Below, in pieces: positions 55,635-63,378 of a stretch of DNA of 64,000 nt. The stretch is from NCBI GenBank assembly GCA_021792135.1, contig JAJYVF010000024.1, positions 19,855 to 83,854 of the forward strand. The letters run 5' to 3'. Position numbers and translations under genes: made by a program. The notes below the pieces were generated by a model. That model searched no databases, was not told the DNA's origin, and saw nothing but the letters and a program-made list of their open reading frames with translations. The stretch is from Acidobacteriota bacterium (lineage in GTDB: Bacteria; Acidobacteriota; Terriglobia; Terriglobales; Acidobacteriaceae). How positions within the stretch are numbered: the first letter of the stretch is position 1; every line of letters begins with the position of its first letter.

Positions 55635-56690
55635 ATGAATCTTATGACGCTAACCCGTGAACAGGCCCTGGATTATTTCCGCTCCGACGATCTTATCGGA
55701 TTGGGCATGGAAGCCGATGCCGTACGCAAACGTCTGCACCCGGAAGGCGTCGTCACCTACATCATTGACCGCAATATTAACTACACCAACTTCTGCACAG
55801 AATACTGTACTTTTTGTGCTTTTTATCGTCCGCTCAAAGGCAAGCTGGCCGCCGAAGGTTACATCCTCGATTTCGAGACGATCCACGCCAAGATCGCCGA
55901 GACTCTTGAGATGGGCGGTACCGGAGTACTGATGCAGGGCGGCCTGCATCCCGACCTGAAGATTGACTGGTTCGAACGGCTGCTGCGTGGAATCAAACAG
56001 CGCTTCCCGCGAATCTGGCTGCACTGCTTCTCCGCATCGGAGATTCTGGCCATCGCCGAGTACAGCGGCCTCTCCGTGCGCGACACCATCCAGCGGCTGC
56101 GCGATGCCGGACTCGATTCCATCCCCGGAGGTGGCGCCGAGATCCTCGACGACGAGGTCCGCCATCGCATCGCCCGCCTGAAGTGCGGGACCGAAGACTG
56201 GGTGCTCGTCCACCGCACCGCTCACCAGCTGGGCATGCGCACAACCTCGACCATGATGTTCGGTGTTGGAGAAACCCTGGAGCAGAGGGTCAACCACTTC
56301 GAAGTCATTCGCCGTCTCCAGGAGGAGACCGGCGGTTTCACTGCATTCATCCCCTGGAGTTTTCAGCCCAAACACACGGCGCTGGGCGGGCGCGGCTGGG
56401 ACGAGGCCACCGCCGTCGAGTACCTCAAGGTCCTTGCGATCTCGCGCCTGTACCTCGACAACATCGAGAATGTGCAGTCCAGCTGGGTTACGCAGGGTCT
56501 GAAGGTCCTGCAACTCGGGTTGCGCTTTGGGGGGAATGACGTCGGGTCGGTCATGCTGGAGGAAAACGTTGTGAAGGCCGCGGGCACCTCCAACTGCACC
56601 ACCGAGGAAGAGCTCCGCCGCGTCATCCGCGATGCTGGATTCAAGCCCGTGCAGCGGGACACGCTGTACAGGACCATGTTTCTGAATTAG
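55635..56690 (+). CDS. mqnC: Cyclic dehypoxanthinyl futalosine synthase
   Basis: A 351-residue radical SAM enzyme of the futalosine pathway to menaquinone. The 4Fe-4S motif is Cys54-X3-Cys58-X2-Cys61 (CTEYCTFC). Family-specific motifs are DRNINYTNFC, LMQGGLHPDLKIDW, SIPGGGAEIL and MMFGVGET, with AFIPWSFQP after. Length is normal. ATG at 55635 is used, ATG 55644 is possible. Other mqn genes are not in the window; with ispA it supports a menaquinone-based respiratory chain. Confidence 0.95.
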   Translation: MNLMTLTREQALDYFRSDDLIGLGMEADAVRKRLHPEGVVTYIIDRNINYTNFCTEYCTFCAFYRPLKGKLAAEGYILDFETIHAKIAETLEMGGTGVLMQGGLHPDLKIDWFERLLRGIKQRFPRIWLHCFSASEILAIAEYSGLSVRDTIQRLRDAGLDSIPGGGAEILDDEVRHRIARLKCGTEDWVLVHRTAHQLGMRTTSTMMFGVGETLEQRVNHFEVIRRLQEETGGFTAFIPWSFQPKHTALGGRGWDEATAVEYLKVLAISRLYLDNIENVQSSWVTQGLKVLQLGLRFGGNDVGSVMLEENVVKAAGTSNCTTEEELRRVIRDAGFKPVQRDTLYRTMFLN

Positions 56691-56792
56691 CTTCTTTCCG
56701 GCAGTCCGCTGAGAGCAGCCTGCCTGGCAGCCGTGCAGCGAAGAGGGTCGCCGAAGCGGCCTTGGGCTGAGAAGATGTGGCAGAAGGCTGAA

Positions 56793-57117
56793 TCAGAACT
56801 CCAGCCGCAGCGCGTCCTGCAGGACACGCGCGGTAGTGTTGAAGCTGAAAGGTTCGTGGGCCGTGCTCGACACGATCCCGAACTGGCAGGTGAGATCCGT
56901 AATAGGGCGAGCATGGCGTCTGGAAGTTGGGGTGATTGAGCGTGTTGAATGCATCGGCGCGGAATTTCAGCCCGAGGTTCCCCCAGAGCGGAAAGTTCTT
57001 GCCCAGTCAAAGATCGACCGTTGCGTAACCCGGCCCGCGCAGATTGTTGCAGCTACCGAGCACAAACCCCAGAGGGCCGGTATAGTCAGCGTTGGCTGTC
57101 GCCGGGTTGGTAAGCAA
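56793..57117 (-). pseudogene. Oar-type TonB-dependent receptor, C-terminal remnant
   Basis: Translation of the minus strand gives NPATANADYTGPLGF, RGPGYATVDL, an in-frame TGA at 57009-57007, then GKNFPLWGNLGLKFRADAF and NTLNHPNFQTP; near 56915 the frame shifts and continues as PITDLTCQFGIV and FNTTARVLQDALRLEF with a final TGA. This is the end of acidobacterial CarboxypepD-reg/Oar TonB receptors. The rest of the roughly 1000-residue protein is missing, so it is a truncated, doubly broken remnant. The 56691-57180 gap holds nothing else. Confidence 0.8.
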
Positions 57118-57180
57118 AGAGTGGAGAGCCCTTGCCGCCATTGATGCTTCATATCGGTGATCGGGCCCACGAGAGCAGAC

Positions 57181-58584
57181 TTAGCCCTGCAGCGCCGCCA
57201 CCGCTTCCGAAGCCGGCTTCTCCGTGCGGAACTCGCCCTCCCATTGCGCCACTACGGCGGATGCCAGGCAGTTGCCGACCACATTGATGACCGTCCGGCC
57301 CATGTCCATAATGGCGTCGACGCCGAGGATCACCAGGATGGGTTCGCTCGGCAGCGAGAAGATGGATGCGGTCGCGAGGAGGACAACGAGGACGGAGCGA
57401 GCGACGCCGGCGACTCCCTTGCTGGTGAGCATCAGCACGCCGAGCATGGCGAGCTGGCGGCCGAGGCTCATGTGGATGCCGGCGGCCTGGGCCGTGAAGA
57501 TGGCGGCAATGGAGAGGTAGAGGGCGGAGCCGGCCATGTTGAAGGTGTAGCCGGTAGGGATGACAAAGGCGACGATTCCGCGCGGGACGCCATAGGCTTC
57601 CATGGCCTCAATGGCGCGCGGGAGGGCGGCTTCGCTGGTGCTGGTGGCGAAGGCGATGGTGGCCGGCTCGGCGACGGCGCGCAGGAATTCGCCGAGCGGC
57701 AGGCGGGCGAGGATAGCCACGGGCAGCATGGCGACCAGAGCGAAGATCGCGATGGAGATGTAGAGGGTGAGGGCGAGCTTGCCGAGGTTGAGCATGACGC
57801 CGAGACCTGACTGCGCCACGGTGTACGCGAGAGCGGCGGCGACGCCGACGGGCGCGTAGTACATGACGTAGTTGGTGAAAGCGAACATCACTTCGGTGAG
57901 CGATTCGCAGAGGCGCAGCATGGGCGCGCGCCGGGCCTCGGGGACTTTGCACAGCGCCAGGCCGAAGAAGATGGCGAAGATGGCAACCTGGAGGATCTGA
58001 TTGTCCGCAACCGCGGAGGCGATGTTCTCCGGGAAGACGTGCAGCAGGAACTGCTGCCAGGAGATGGCCGTTTGCGCGGGCAGCGAGCCGGGGGCGACGG
58101 CGGCGTGGGCGGAGAGGTTGAGGCCGATACCGGCGCGGGAGATATTGATGGCGACGAGGCCGATGAGCAGCGCGATGGTGGTCAGGATTTCGAAGTAGAC
58201 CAGCGATTTGAGGCCGAGGCGGCCGACGGTTTTGGCCTCGGCGTGGCCGGCGATGCCGGTGACGAGGGTGCCGAAGATGAGGGGCGCGACGATGACGCGG
58301 ATCAGGCGGAGGAAGATGTCCCCGAAGACGCGGGAGGCGAGGGCGGCGCGCGGTGCGTCGACGCCGAGCTCGAGGCCGGCGAGCATGGCGACGAAGATCC
58401 AGCCGGTCAGCGACTGGCGGCGGGCGGCGGTGAAAGCGAGGAACGCAAGGGCGAGGATGCGGAGGGCTGCGGCTACGAGATGGGTTGCGGGAAGGCTGTG
58501 CAGGAGGAAGGCAGCGGCGGCGTAGAGGAGGACACTGGCGGTGGCGAAGAGGGTGATGTGTGGTTGGGAGGCGCCGCGGTGCAT
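57181..58584 (-). CDS. Dicarboxylate/amino acid:cation symporter (DAACS)
   Basis: A 467-residue glutamate-transporter-homologue carrier importing C4-dicarboxylates or acidic amino acids with Na+ or H+. The serine-rich hairpin AFATSTSEAALPRAIEAME, the NMDG-type unwound helix GYTFNMAGSALYL, and IMDMGRTVINVVGN with the cation/substrate-binding Asp and Asn are all present. An unusually hydrophobic N-terminal extension gives an extra helix or two (residues about 10-55). The coding strand is strikingly C-rich at third positions compared with neighbours. ATG at 58584. Confidence 0.9.
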   Translation of the reverse strand: MHRGASQPHITLFATASVLLYAAAAFLLHSLPATHLVAAALRILALAFLAFTAARRQSLTGWIFVAMLAGLELGVDAPRAALASRVFGDIFLRLIRVIVAPLIFGTLVTGIAGHAEAKTVGRLGLKSLVYFEILTTIALLIGLVAINISRAGIGLNLSAHAAVAPGSLPAQTAISWQQFLLHVFPENIASAVADNQILQVAIFAIFFGLALCKVPEARRAPMLRLCESLTEVMFAFTNYVMYYAPVGVAAALAYTVAQSGLGVMLNLGKLALTLYISIAIFALVAMLPVAILARLPLGEFLRAVAEPATIAFATSTSEAALPRAIEAMEAYGVPRGIVAFVIPTGYTFNMAGSALYLSIAAIFTAQAAGIHMSLGRQLAMLGVLMLTSKGVAGVARSVLVVLLATASIFSLPSEPILVILGVDAIMDMGRTVINVVGNCLASAVVAQWEGEFRTEKPASEAVAALQG

Positions 58585-58758
58585 GAGACTGCCAGCATAT
58601 CAATGGGGCGGGTTGTTTGGGTCGGGGATTCACGGGAAGGGATGGTTCCGTGGGGTGCGATCAACCATGGAGAATTGTTGATGGGGAATCAACACACAGG
58701 GGATGCGCGGCCCAACTCGTCTCTATGATCGAGCAATTGTCGGTCGTAGTATCGGCTC

Positions 58759-59402
58759 ATGTGCGGAAGTTGCTGCGATCAAAGCGCCAAGGATACGAAG
58801 GAGCTACTCCTGGAGATCGCACGCTGCCAGATTGCGCGGAGTCACTTCGACGGCCAACCTGCGATAACTCGTGCTCAGCAATCATTGACATTCAAGGCGC
58901 TTTGTCCTGGGAGTCCTTCCAGGTTCCTGAGCCTTGGAGCGGGCGCCTTCTCACAACGCCGATCCTATTTCTCAGTTCAAATCCGAGCATTAGTGGCACC
59001 GAGGCGTATCCCCAGGATTCACCGGCAGAACCCTCATTTGGAGGACTTCTTCGATGCCCGGTTCGAAGGATACTGGATCCGGGACAACCGCGCACGAAAC
59101 GTAGATGGCACTTATGGCCAAAAGGTAAGCTTTTGGTCCAGCGATTCAGAATCGCGCCTGGGAACTGCTCAATAGAGACGCAGTCCCTGACGTGGACTAC
59201 GCTCTCTCCGAGATCGTACATTGCAGGTCGAAAGGTGAAGCCGGAGTGGGATCGGCTCTTGACGTCTGCGCTGACCGGTAGACGTGATCGGCGGATGGTT
59301 TATCTGGCTCACCCCGGGGGCCCGGAGCCGAAGCCATTCAAACATTGGGTTTCAGCGACCAGGATGCAGGAGATCCGCGAGATTCTGCGCAGCAATGCGT
59401 GA
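58759..59402 (+). pseudogene. Multiply frameshifted gene (uracil-DNA-glycosylase-like fold?)
   Basis: Coherent segments occur in all three frames in order. First MCGSCCDQSAKDTKELLLEIAR, SHFDGQPAITRAQ and LTFKAL; then in a second frame LSWESFQVPEPWSG and LLTTPILFLSSNPSIS; back in the first frame HLEDFFDARFEGYWIRDN; in the third frame AWELLNRDAVPDVDYALSEI and VHCRSKGEAGVGSALDVCADR; finally YLAHPGGPEPKPFKHWVSA in the second. Together they make one protein of about 215 residues with at least four frame changes. FLSSNPS and the His-rich end recall uracil-DNA-glycosylase-type folds, which is only a suggestion. Confidence 0.7.
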
Positions 59403-59521
59403 TCGAATCACTGCCAGGACATTCTTGCGAGCGACGGAAAGTCTCGTGTTCCTGATCCGCTTCGGCTAACTGAAGAGCGTGGGAATCCGTTCGCAGGTTG
59501 GCAGGCTGTGCGGGCCTGCTC

Positions 59522-60598
59522 TCAGTGGGGGAGCAGGCGGAGGGCGTTTTCGCGGTAGACCTTGCGGAGGACGTCGTCGGGGAGGTGCAGGCCGTAAATG
59601 TTCCAGCGGCCCTGGCGGGAGGCGTGCGAGGGGTATTCGAAGTATTCGTCGGCGGTTTCGAGGAAGCGGTAGTAGAGGCGGTACATGTTCTCTTCCGGCA
59701 GCAGGTCGGTGCCAAAGAGGATGCGATCGGGGAAGCGGAGAAAGAAATCGCGCGCGGAGTAGGGCTGGCGGCCTAGCTCCGATGCACGGGCGCTGATATC
59801 CACGTAGACATTGGGGAAGGTTTCGAGCAGGCGCGTGGCACGGGCCAGATTCTCGCTGCTTTCGGCGACGTGGGCGCCCACGAAGGTGGTCTTCGGATGG
59901 CGCGCGATCACGCGGTCGCGCTGGTCAAGCAGCTCGGACTTGCTGTACTTCGAGCCGTGGAAGCTCCAGTTGGGGTGGGCGGCGAGTTCTTCGTAGCGCT
60001 CGTTGGTTTCGTCGATGGGGAGGAAGAAGGCGTCGGGATCGGCGGTGTGGAACATAACGGGGATGCCGAGCTCCGCGGCCTTCTCGAAGAGGGGCGCGAG
60101 CCGCTCGTCGTCGATGCGCAGGATTTCGCCTCGGGCGTCGCGGATGGTGAGGCCGAGGTCCTTCCAGAGCTTAATGCCGACGACCCCGCGCTCGACCAGT
60201 TGCTCCAGCGCGGCGCAGGTTTTCGCGACGAAGCCGGGCTGGTCCACGCCGGTCCAGTCCAACCACCCGATGGTGGAGAATCGGTGCGGGTTGGCGGCAC
60301 GGAACTTTTCGATCATGCGCAGAGCGTCTTCGCCGGTTTTCATGGTGATGTTGACGATGCGCTCGATGCCGCAGGCGTCCATGATGCGGAGGGTCTCAGC
60401 CGGATCGACCGAGTCGAGGTGGTTGTGGTAGTCGATGACCGGGAAACGGGGGCGTTCGATGGGGTGTTTGGCGGTGACCAGGGTGGAACGGGGCTGAAAA
60501 TGGCTCAGGGGCAGCGTTACTTCGGTTTTCGCTGAGACAAGGGCAACAAACTTGTCCTGATCCTTTTCCTGAGATTTTTCCTGATCGGGGAAAGTCAT
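59522..60598 (-). CDS. Amidohydrolase-2 family metal-dependent hydrolase
   Basis: A 358-residue TIM-barrel protein. FPVIDYHNHLDSVDP has the HxH-like metal motif (His-Asn-His), MFHTADPDAF and TFVGAHVAESSEN supply further ligands, and DRILFGTDLLPEE gives the conserved Asp. About 40 charged residues precede the domain. Such enzymes are hydrolases or decarboxylases of lactones and aromatic acids; substrate unknown. ATG at 60598 follows AGGAAGGA. Divergent from the PfkB gene across 274 bases in which the promoter at 60853-60883 is the only signal seen. Confidence 0.87.
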   Translation of the reverse strand: MTFPDQEKSQEKDQDKFVALVSAKTEVTLPLSHFQPRSTLVTAKHPIERPRFPVIDYHNHLDSVDPAETLRIMDACGIERIVNITMKTGEDALRMIEKFRAANPHRFSTIGWLDWTGVDQPGFVAKTCAALEQLVERGVVGIKLWKDLGLTIRDARGEILRIDDERLAPLFEKAAELGIPVMFHTADPDAFFLPIDETNERYEELAAHPNWSFHGSKYSKSELLDQRDRVIARHPKTTFVGAHVAESSENLARATRLLETFPNVYVDISARASELGRQPYSARDFFLRFPDRILFGTDLLPEENMYRLYYRFLETADEYFEYPSHASRQGRWNIYGLHLPDDVLRKVYRENALRLLPH

Positions 60599-60852
60599 CG
60601 CGGTCTATAGTCCTTCCTGGCCCCAGATGGGGCTCTTGCGGTGCGGGCTGGACGAGGCCGCGGTCTCATTTCGAATGCTTACGTTCTGCGCCCCGTTCTC
60701 GGAGGGTAGATCGGCCGAAAGCAGGGTGTCAAGCGGGGTTTCCGCGACCGGTGGGCGGCGAAGAAACCGGCCTGCAAGTCCAGTCATTGCTGTGTCTGAA
60801 GCATCCTCTGGGAGGGGTCACAGCATGGAGACGACGGTGATTGAATATCTGA

Positions 60853-60882
60853 TTGCCCGGCATTAGTAAAGAATGGTAATAA
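60853..60882 (+). promoter_or_regulatory. Predicted promoter of the PfkB-agaS unit
   Basis: TTGCCC (60853-60858) and TAATAA (60877-60882) are separated by 18 bases. Transcription would start near 60889, downstream of the ATG at 60873, which conflicts with that start and favours one near 60951-60954 after a strong AGGAAGGAG. Confidence 0.4.
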
Positions 60883-61919
60883 TACGGAATCCGCAGGAAC
60901 GACGTGGGCGGAGTGGATTCATTCCTGACGGTGCGACAGGAAGGAGCAGGATTCTGGCCGACTTCGATGTGGCGATTGCCGGAGAAGTGAATCTGGATCT
61001 GATCCTGTACGGGCTGGATCGAGAGATTCCCTTGGATCGGGAGATTCTCGGCGACAACTTCGAGATGACGCTGGGCAGCTCGTCGGCGATCCTGGCGCAT
61101 AACCTGTCGGTTCTGGGTATGCGCACGGCGTTCGTTACGCGGGTGGGCAGTGACGAGCTGGGGCGGATTGCCATCGAAAGGCTGGCGGAGAGCCGGACCG
61201 ATCTGTCGCATGTGATTCGCTCCGCCGGCGGGACGAAAACAGGTGTCACGATCATTCTGCCGCATGGACGTTCGCGCAGGATACTGACGTACCCCGGCAT
61301 CATGTTCGAGATGACGTGCGCGGATCTCGATATCGAGTATCTGGCTTCGGCGCGGCATTTCCATCTCTCATCGCTGTTTCTGCAGAAGGGTCTGCATGCG
61401 GGTCTGCCAGATTTGCTGCGGACCCTGAAGCGGAGGGGGCTGACGATTTCGCTGGATACCAACGACGATCCCGAGGATCGGTGGGATGGGGTGCTGGAAG
61501 CTATTCTTCCGGAGGTCGATCTGCTGCTACCCAACGAGGATGAGATCCGGCGGATCGTGCGGCGGGAGACGGTGGAGGAGGCGCTCGATCTGCTGGGGCA
61601 GCGCATTCCGCTGATCGCGGTGAAGTGCGGGCCGAGAGGCTCGCTGGTGCAGAGGGGAAGCGAGCGGATTCCGGCGCCACCAGTGACGGTGACTCCGGTG
61701 GACACGATCGGTGCGGGCGACAGCTTCAATGCGGGGTTCCTGACAGCCTGGCTGCGAGGGGAAAGTCTGCAAGCCTGCGGACGCGCGGGCAATATCACGG
61801 GGGCGCTCTCGACGCTGCGGCCTGGTGGGACCGAGGCTTTCCGGAATGGTGAATTGCGGCAGGGCTTCTTGAAACAGCACGGTTTCCCTATCGGCGGCTT
61901 GACCGGTTCTGTGCGTTAG
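60873..61919 (+). CDS. PfkB/ribokinase family sugar kinase
   Basis: A 348-residue kinase counted from ATG 60873. The domain begins FDVAIAGEVNLDLILYG and continues with GSSSAILAHNLSVLGM, RVGSDELGRIA, and the family signature DTIGAGDSFNAGF with the catalytic Asp at position 283. The first 27 residues are basic and look unlike the family. AGGAAGGAG at 60938-60946 is seven bases before an in-frame CTG (60954) and four before ATT (60951), so a non-standard start giving about 321 residues is better supported. Followed 63 bases later by agaS, suggesting an aminosugar or tagatose-phosphate kinase. Confidence 0.88.
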   Translation: MVIIRNPQERRGRSGFIPDGATGRSRILADFDVAIAGEVNLDLILYGLDREIPLDREILGDNFEMTLGSSSAILAHNLSVLGMRTAFVTRVGSDELGRIAIERLAESRTDLSHVIRSAGGTKTGVTIILPHGRSRRILTYPGIMFEMTCADLDIEYLASARHFHLSSLFLQKGLHAGLPDLLRTLKRRGLTISLDTNDDPEDRWDGVLEAILPEVDLLLPNEDEIRRIVRRETVEEALDLLGQRIPLIAVKCGPRGSLVQRGSERIPAPPVTVTPVDTIGAGDSFNAGFLTAWLRGESLQACGRAGNITGALSTLRPGGTEAFRNGELRQGFLKQHGFPIGGLTGSVR

Positions 61920-61982
61920 AGGTCTTTGCGGGGCATTACGAGTGTTTGCGATTGCAAGGATTTGGAGGTCTGGGGTCTCGGT

Positions 61983-63197
61983 ATGGCAGTTCTCGGAATG
62001 GAGAGGTCTGAAGAAGTAAACCCTTTGGCGGCGCTGCTGAGGCTGACGGCTGAGCAAAAGAAGGAACGGGGGCTTCTGTATACGCCTCAGGAAGTTGCGC
62101 AGCAGCCGGCTACGTGGTTGCGAACCTTCGAGATGCTGCAGTCGAGGCAGCAGGAGATTCGGGAGTTTCTCGATGCATCCGGCCTGTGTGGCGAGGCCGA
62201 TCGGCGACCGACGGTACTTCTGATTGGAGCCGGAACATCGGACTACATTGGGCACTCGGTGCAGCACCTGCTGCGGCGGATGTGGCAGTGCGAAGTGATT
62301 CCGGTGGCGAGCACCAGTCTGCTGACGGATTTCGACGATTATCTGCTGCCGGAGCGGCGGTACCTCTGCATTTCTTTCTCGCGTTCCGGAGACAGCCCGG
62401 AGGGTGTAGCGGTTCTGGAGCGGGCACTGACGGAACGTCCGGACATTGCCCATGTGCTGGTCACGTGCAACGCCGCGGGAAAGATGAACCGAGCGGTGGA
62501 AGGAAAGAGTCATTGTCTGGCCATCGTGCTCGATGAGGAGACGAACGACCGCGGGCTGGCGATGACGAGCTCTTTTTCGAACATGGTCGTGACAGGACAG
62601 TTCCTGGGCTATGTCTGGAAGGTATCGGAATATGAGCCGGTGGTGCACGCACTCTCAAAGGCTGGAGAAAGCCTGCTGCCGCGGTCTGCTTCGCTGGCTT
62701 CGGAGCTGGCCGCGGCCGGGCATGCCCATGCGTGCTTTGTGGGGACAGCGGGGCTTGCTGGCGCCGCCATGGAGTCGGCGCTGAAGATGCTGGAGCTGAC
62801 CGCGGGCGCGGTGCAGACGATGTCGCAGTCCACGCTGGGGCTGCGCCACGGACCAATGGCGGCACTGCATCGCGGGAGTCTGTTGGTGGCCTTTGTTTCC
62901 AGCCAGCCACGGCGCAGGAACTATGAGCTGGACCTGCTGCGCGAGATTGGCAGCAAGGGCTTGGTTCAGACGCGGGTGGCTGTGGCTGCGGATGCAGCCT
63001 CACTGACCGGAGAAGCTGAGTGCGTTCTGGCTCCGGAAGACGGCGCGGGGGTTCCGGATCTTTGCCGTCCCGCCCTCGATGTGATCTTTGGGCAGTTACT
63101 GGGGCTGTTCGCGTCCATGCAGTGCGGGCTGAGGCCGGACGCACCGAGTCCCAGCGGCGCCATCAGCCGGGTGGTGCCGGGCCTGGTGATCTACTAA
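61983..63197 (+). CDS. agaS: SIS-domain galactosamine-6-phosphate deaminase/isomerase AgaS
   Basis: A 404-residue double-SIS protein. NPLAALLRLTAEQKKERGLLYTP and QQPATWLRTFEML are the recognisable AgaS N-terminus; VLLIGAGTSDYIGHSVQHLL and ISFSRSGDSPEGVAVLE form the first SIS site, LVTCNAAGKMNRAV and LDEETNDRGLAMTSSFSNM follow, and GLRHGPMAAL marks the second. AgaS deaminates galactosamine-6-phosphate to tagatose-6-phosphate. The PfkB gene upstream could supply the next kinase. ATG 61983 is used; ATG 61998 is nearly as likely. Confidence 0.9.
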   Translation: MAVLGMERSEEVNPLAALLRLTAEQKKERGLLYTPQEVAQQPATWLRTFEMLQSRQQEIREFLDASGLCGEADRRPTVLLIGAGTSDYIGHSVQHLLRRMWQCEVIPVASTSLLTDFDDYLLPERRYLCISFSRSGDSPEGVAVLERALTERPDIAHVLVTCNAAGKMNRAVEGKSHCLAIVLDEETNDRGLAMTSSFSNMVVTGQFLGYVWKVSEYEPVVHALSKAGESLLPRSASLASELAAAGHAHACFVGTAGLAGAAMESALKMLELTAGAVQTMSQSTLGLRHGPMAALHRGSLLVAFVSSQPRRRNYELDLLREIGSKGLVQTRVAVAADAASLTGEAECVLAPEDGAGVPDLCRPALDVIFGQLLGLFASMQCGLRPDAPSPSGAISRVVPGLVIY

Positions 63198-63203
63198 GGG
63201 CCT

Positions 63204-63238
63204 GCCTCCCGCGCAGACGCCGGCCCTGCGCGGGAGGC
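63204..63238 (+). terminator. Strong hairpin after agaS
   Basis: GCCTCCCGCGCAG (63204-63216) pairs perfectly with CTGCGCGGGAGGC (63226-63238) over a nine-base loop, seven bases after the agaS stop. The T-tract is absent (CCCC follows), so it may act as a stability element or terminate with help from Rho. Confidence 0.55.
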
Positions 63239-63287
63239 CCCCTGGAGTTTCGCTCGAACAGCTTTTCCACAGGGTGTTCGGAGGGGG

Positions 63288-63315
63288 TTGCTCAGCGAGT
63301 GTAATCGTATACAAT
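63288..63315 (+). promoter_or_regulatory. Predicted promoter of the GH27 gene
   Basis: TTGCTC (63288-63293) and TACAAT (63310-63315) are 16 bases apart, 63 bases before the ATG at 63379. GTATAC overlaps the -10 and could be part of a repressor site. Confidence 0.5.
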
Positions 63316-63378
63316 CAACCGGGTTCCGAGCAGCCGGAGCGCGGCGCGGAAACCCGCGTGGTTCGAAAGAGGGGACAG

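Noticed and set aside
60627..60866. 79-residue plus-strand and 60-residue minus-strand frames between the amidohydrolase and kinase genes
   Set aside because: Neither has a ribosome site or a plausible protein pattern; the region is better read as divergent promoter DNA.
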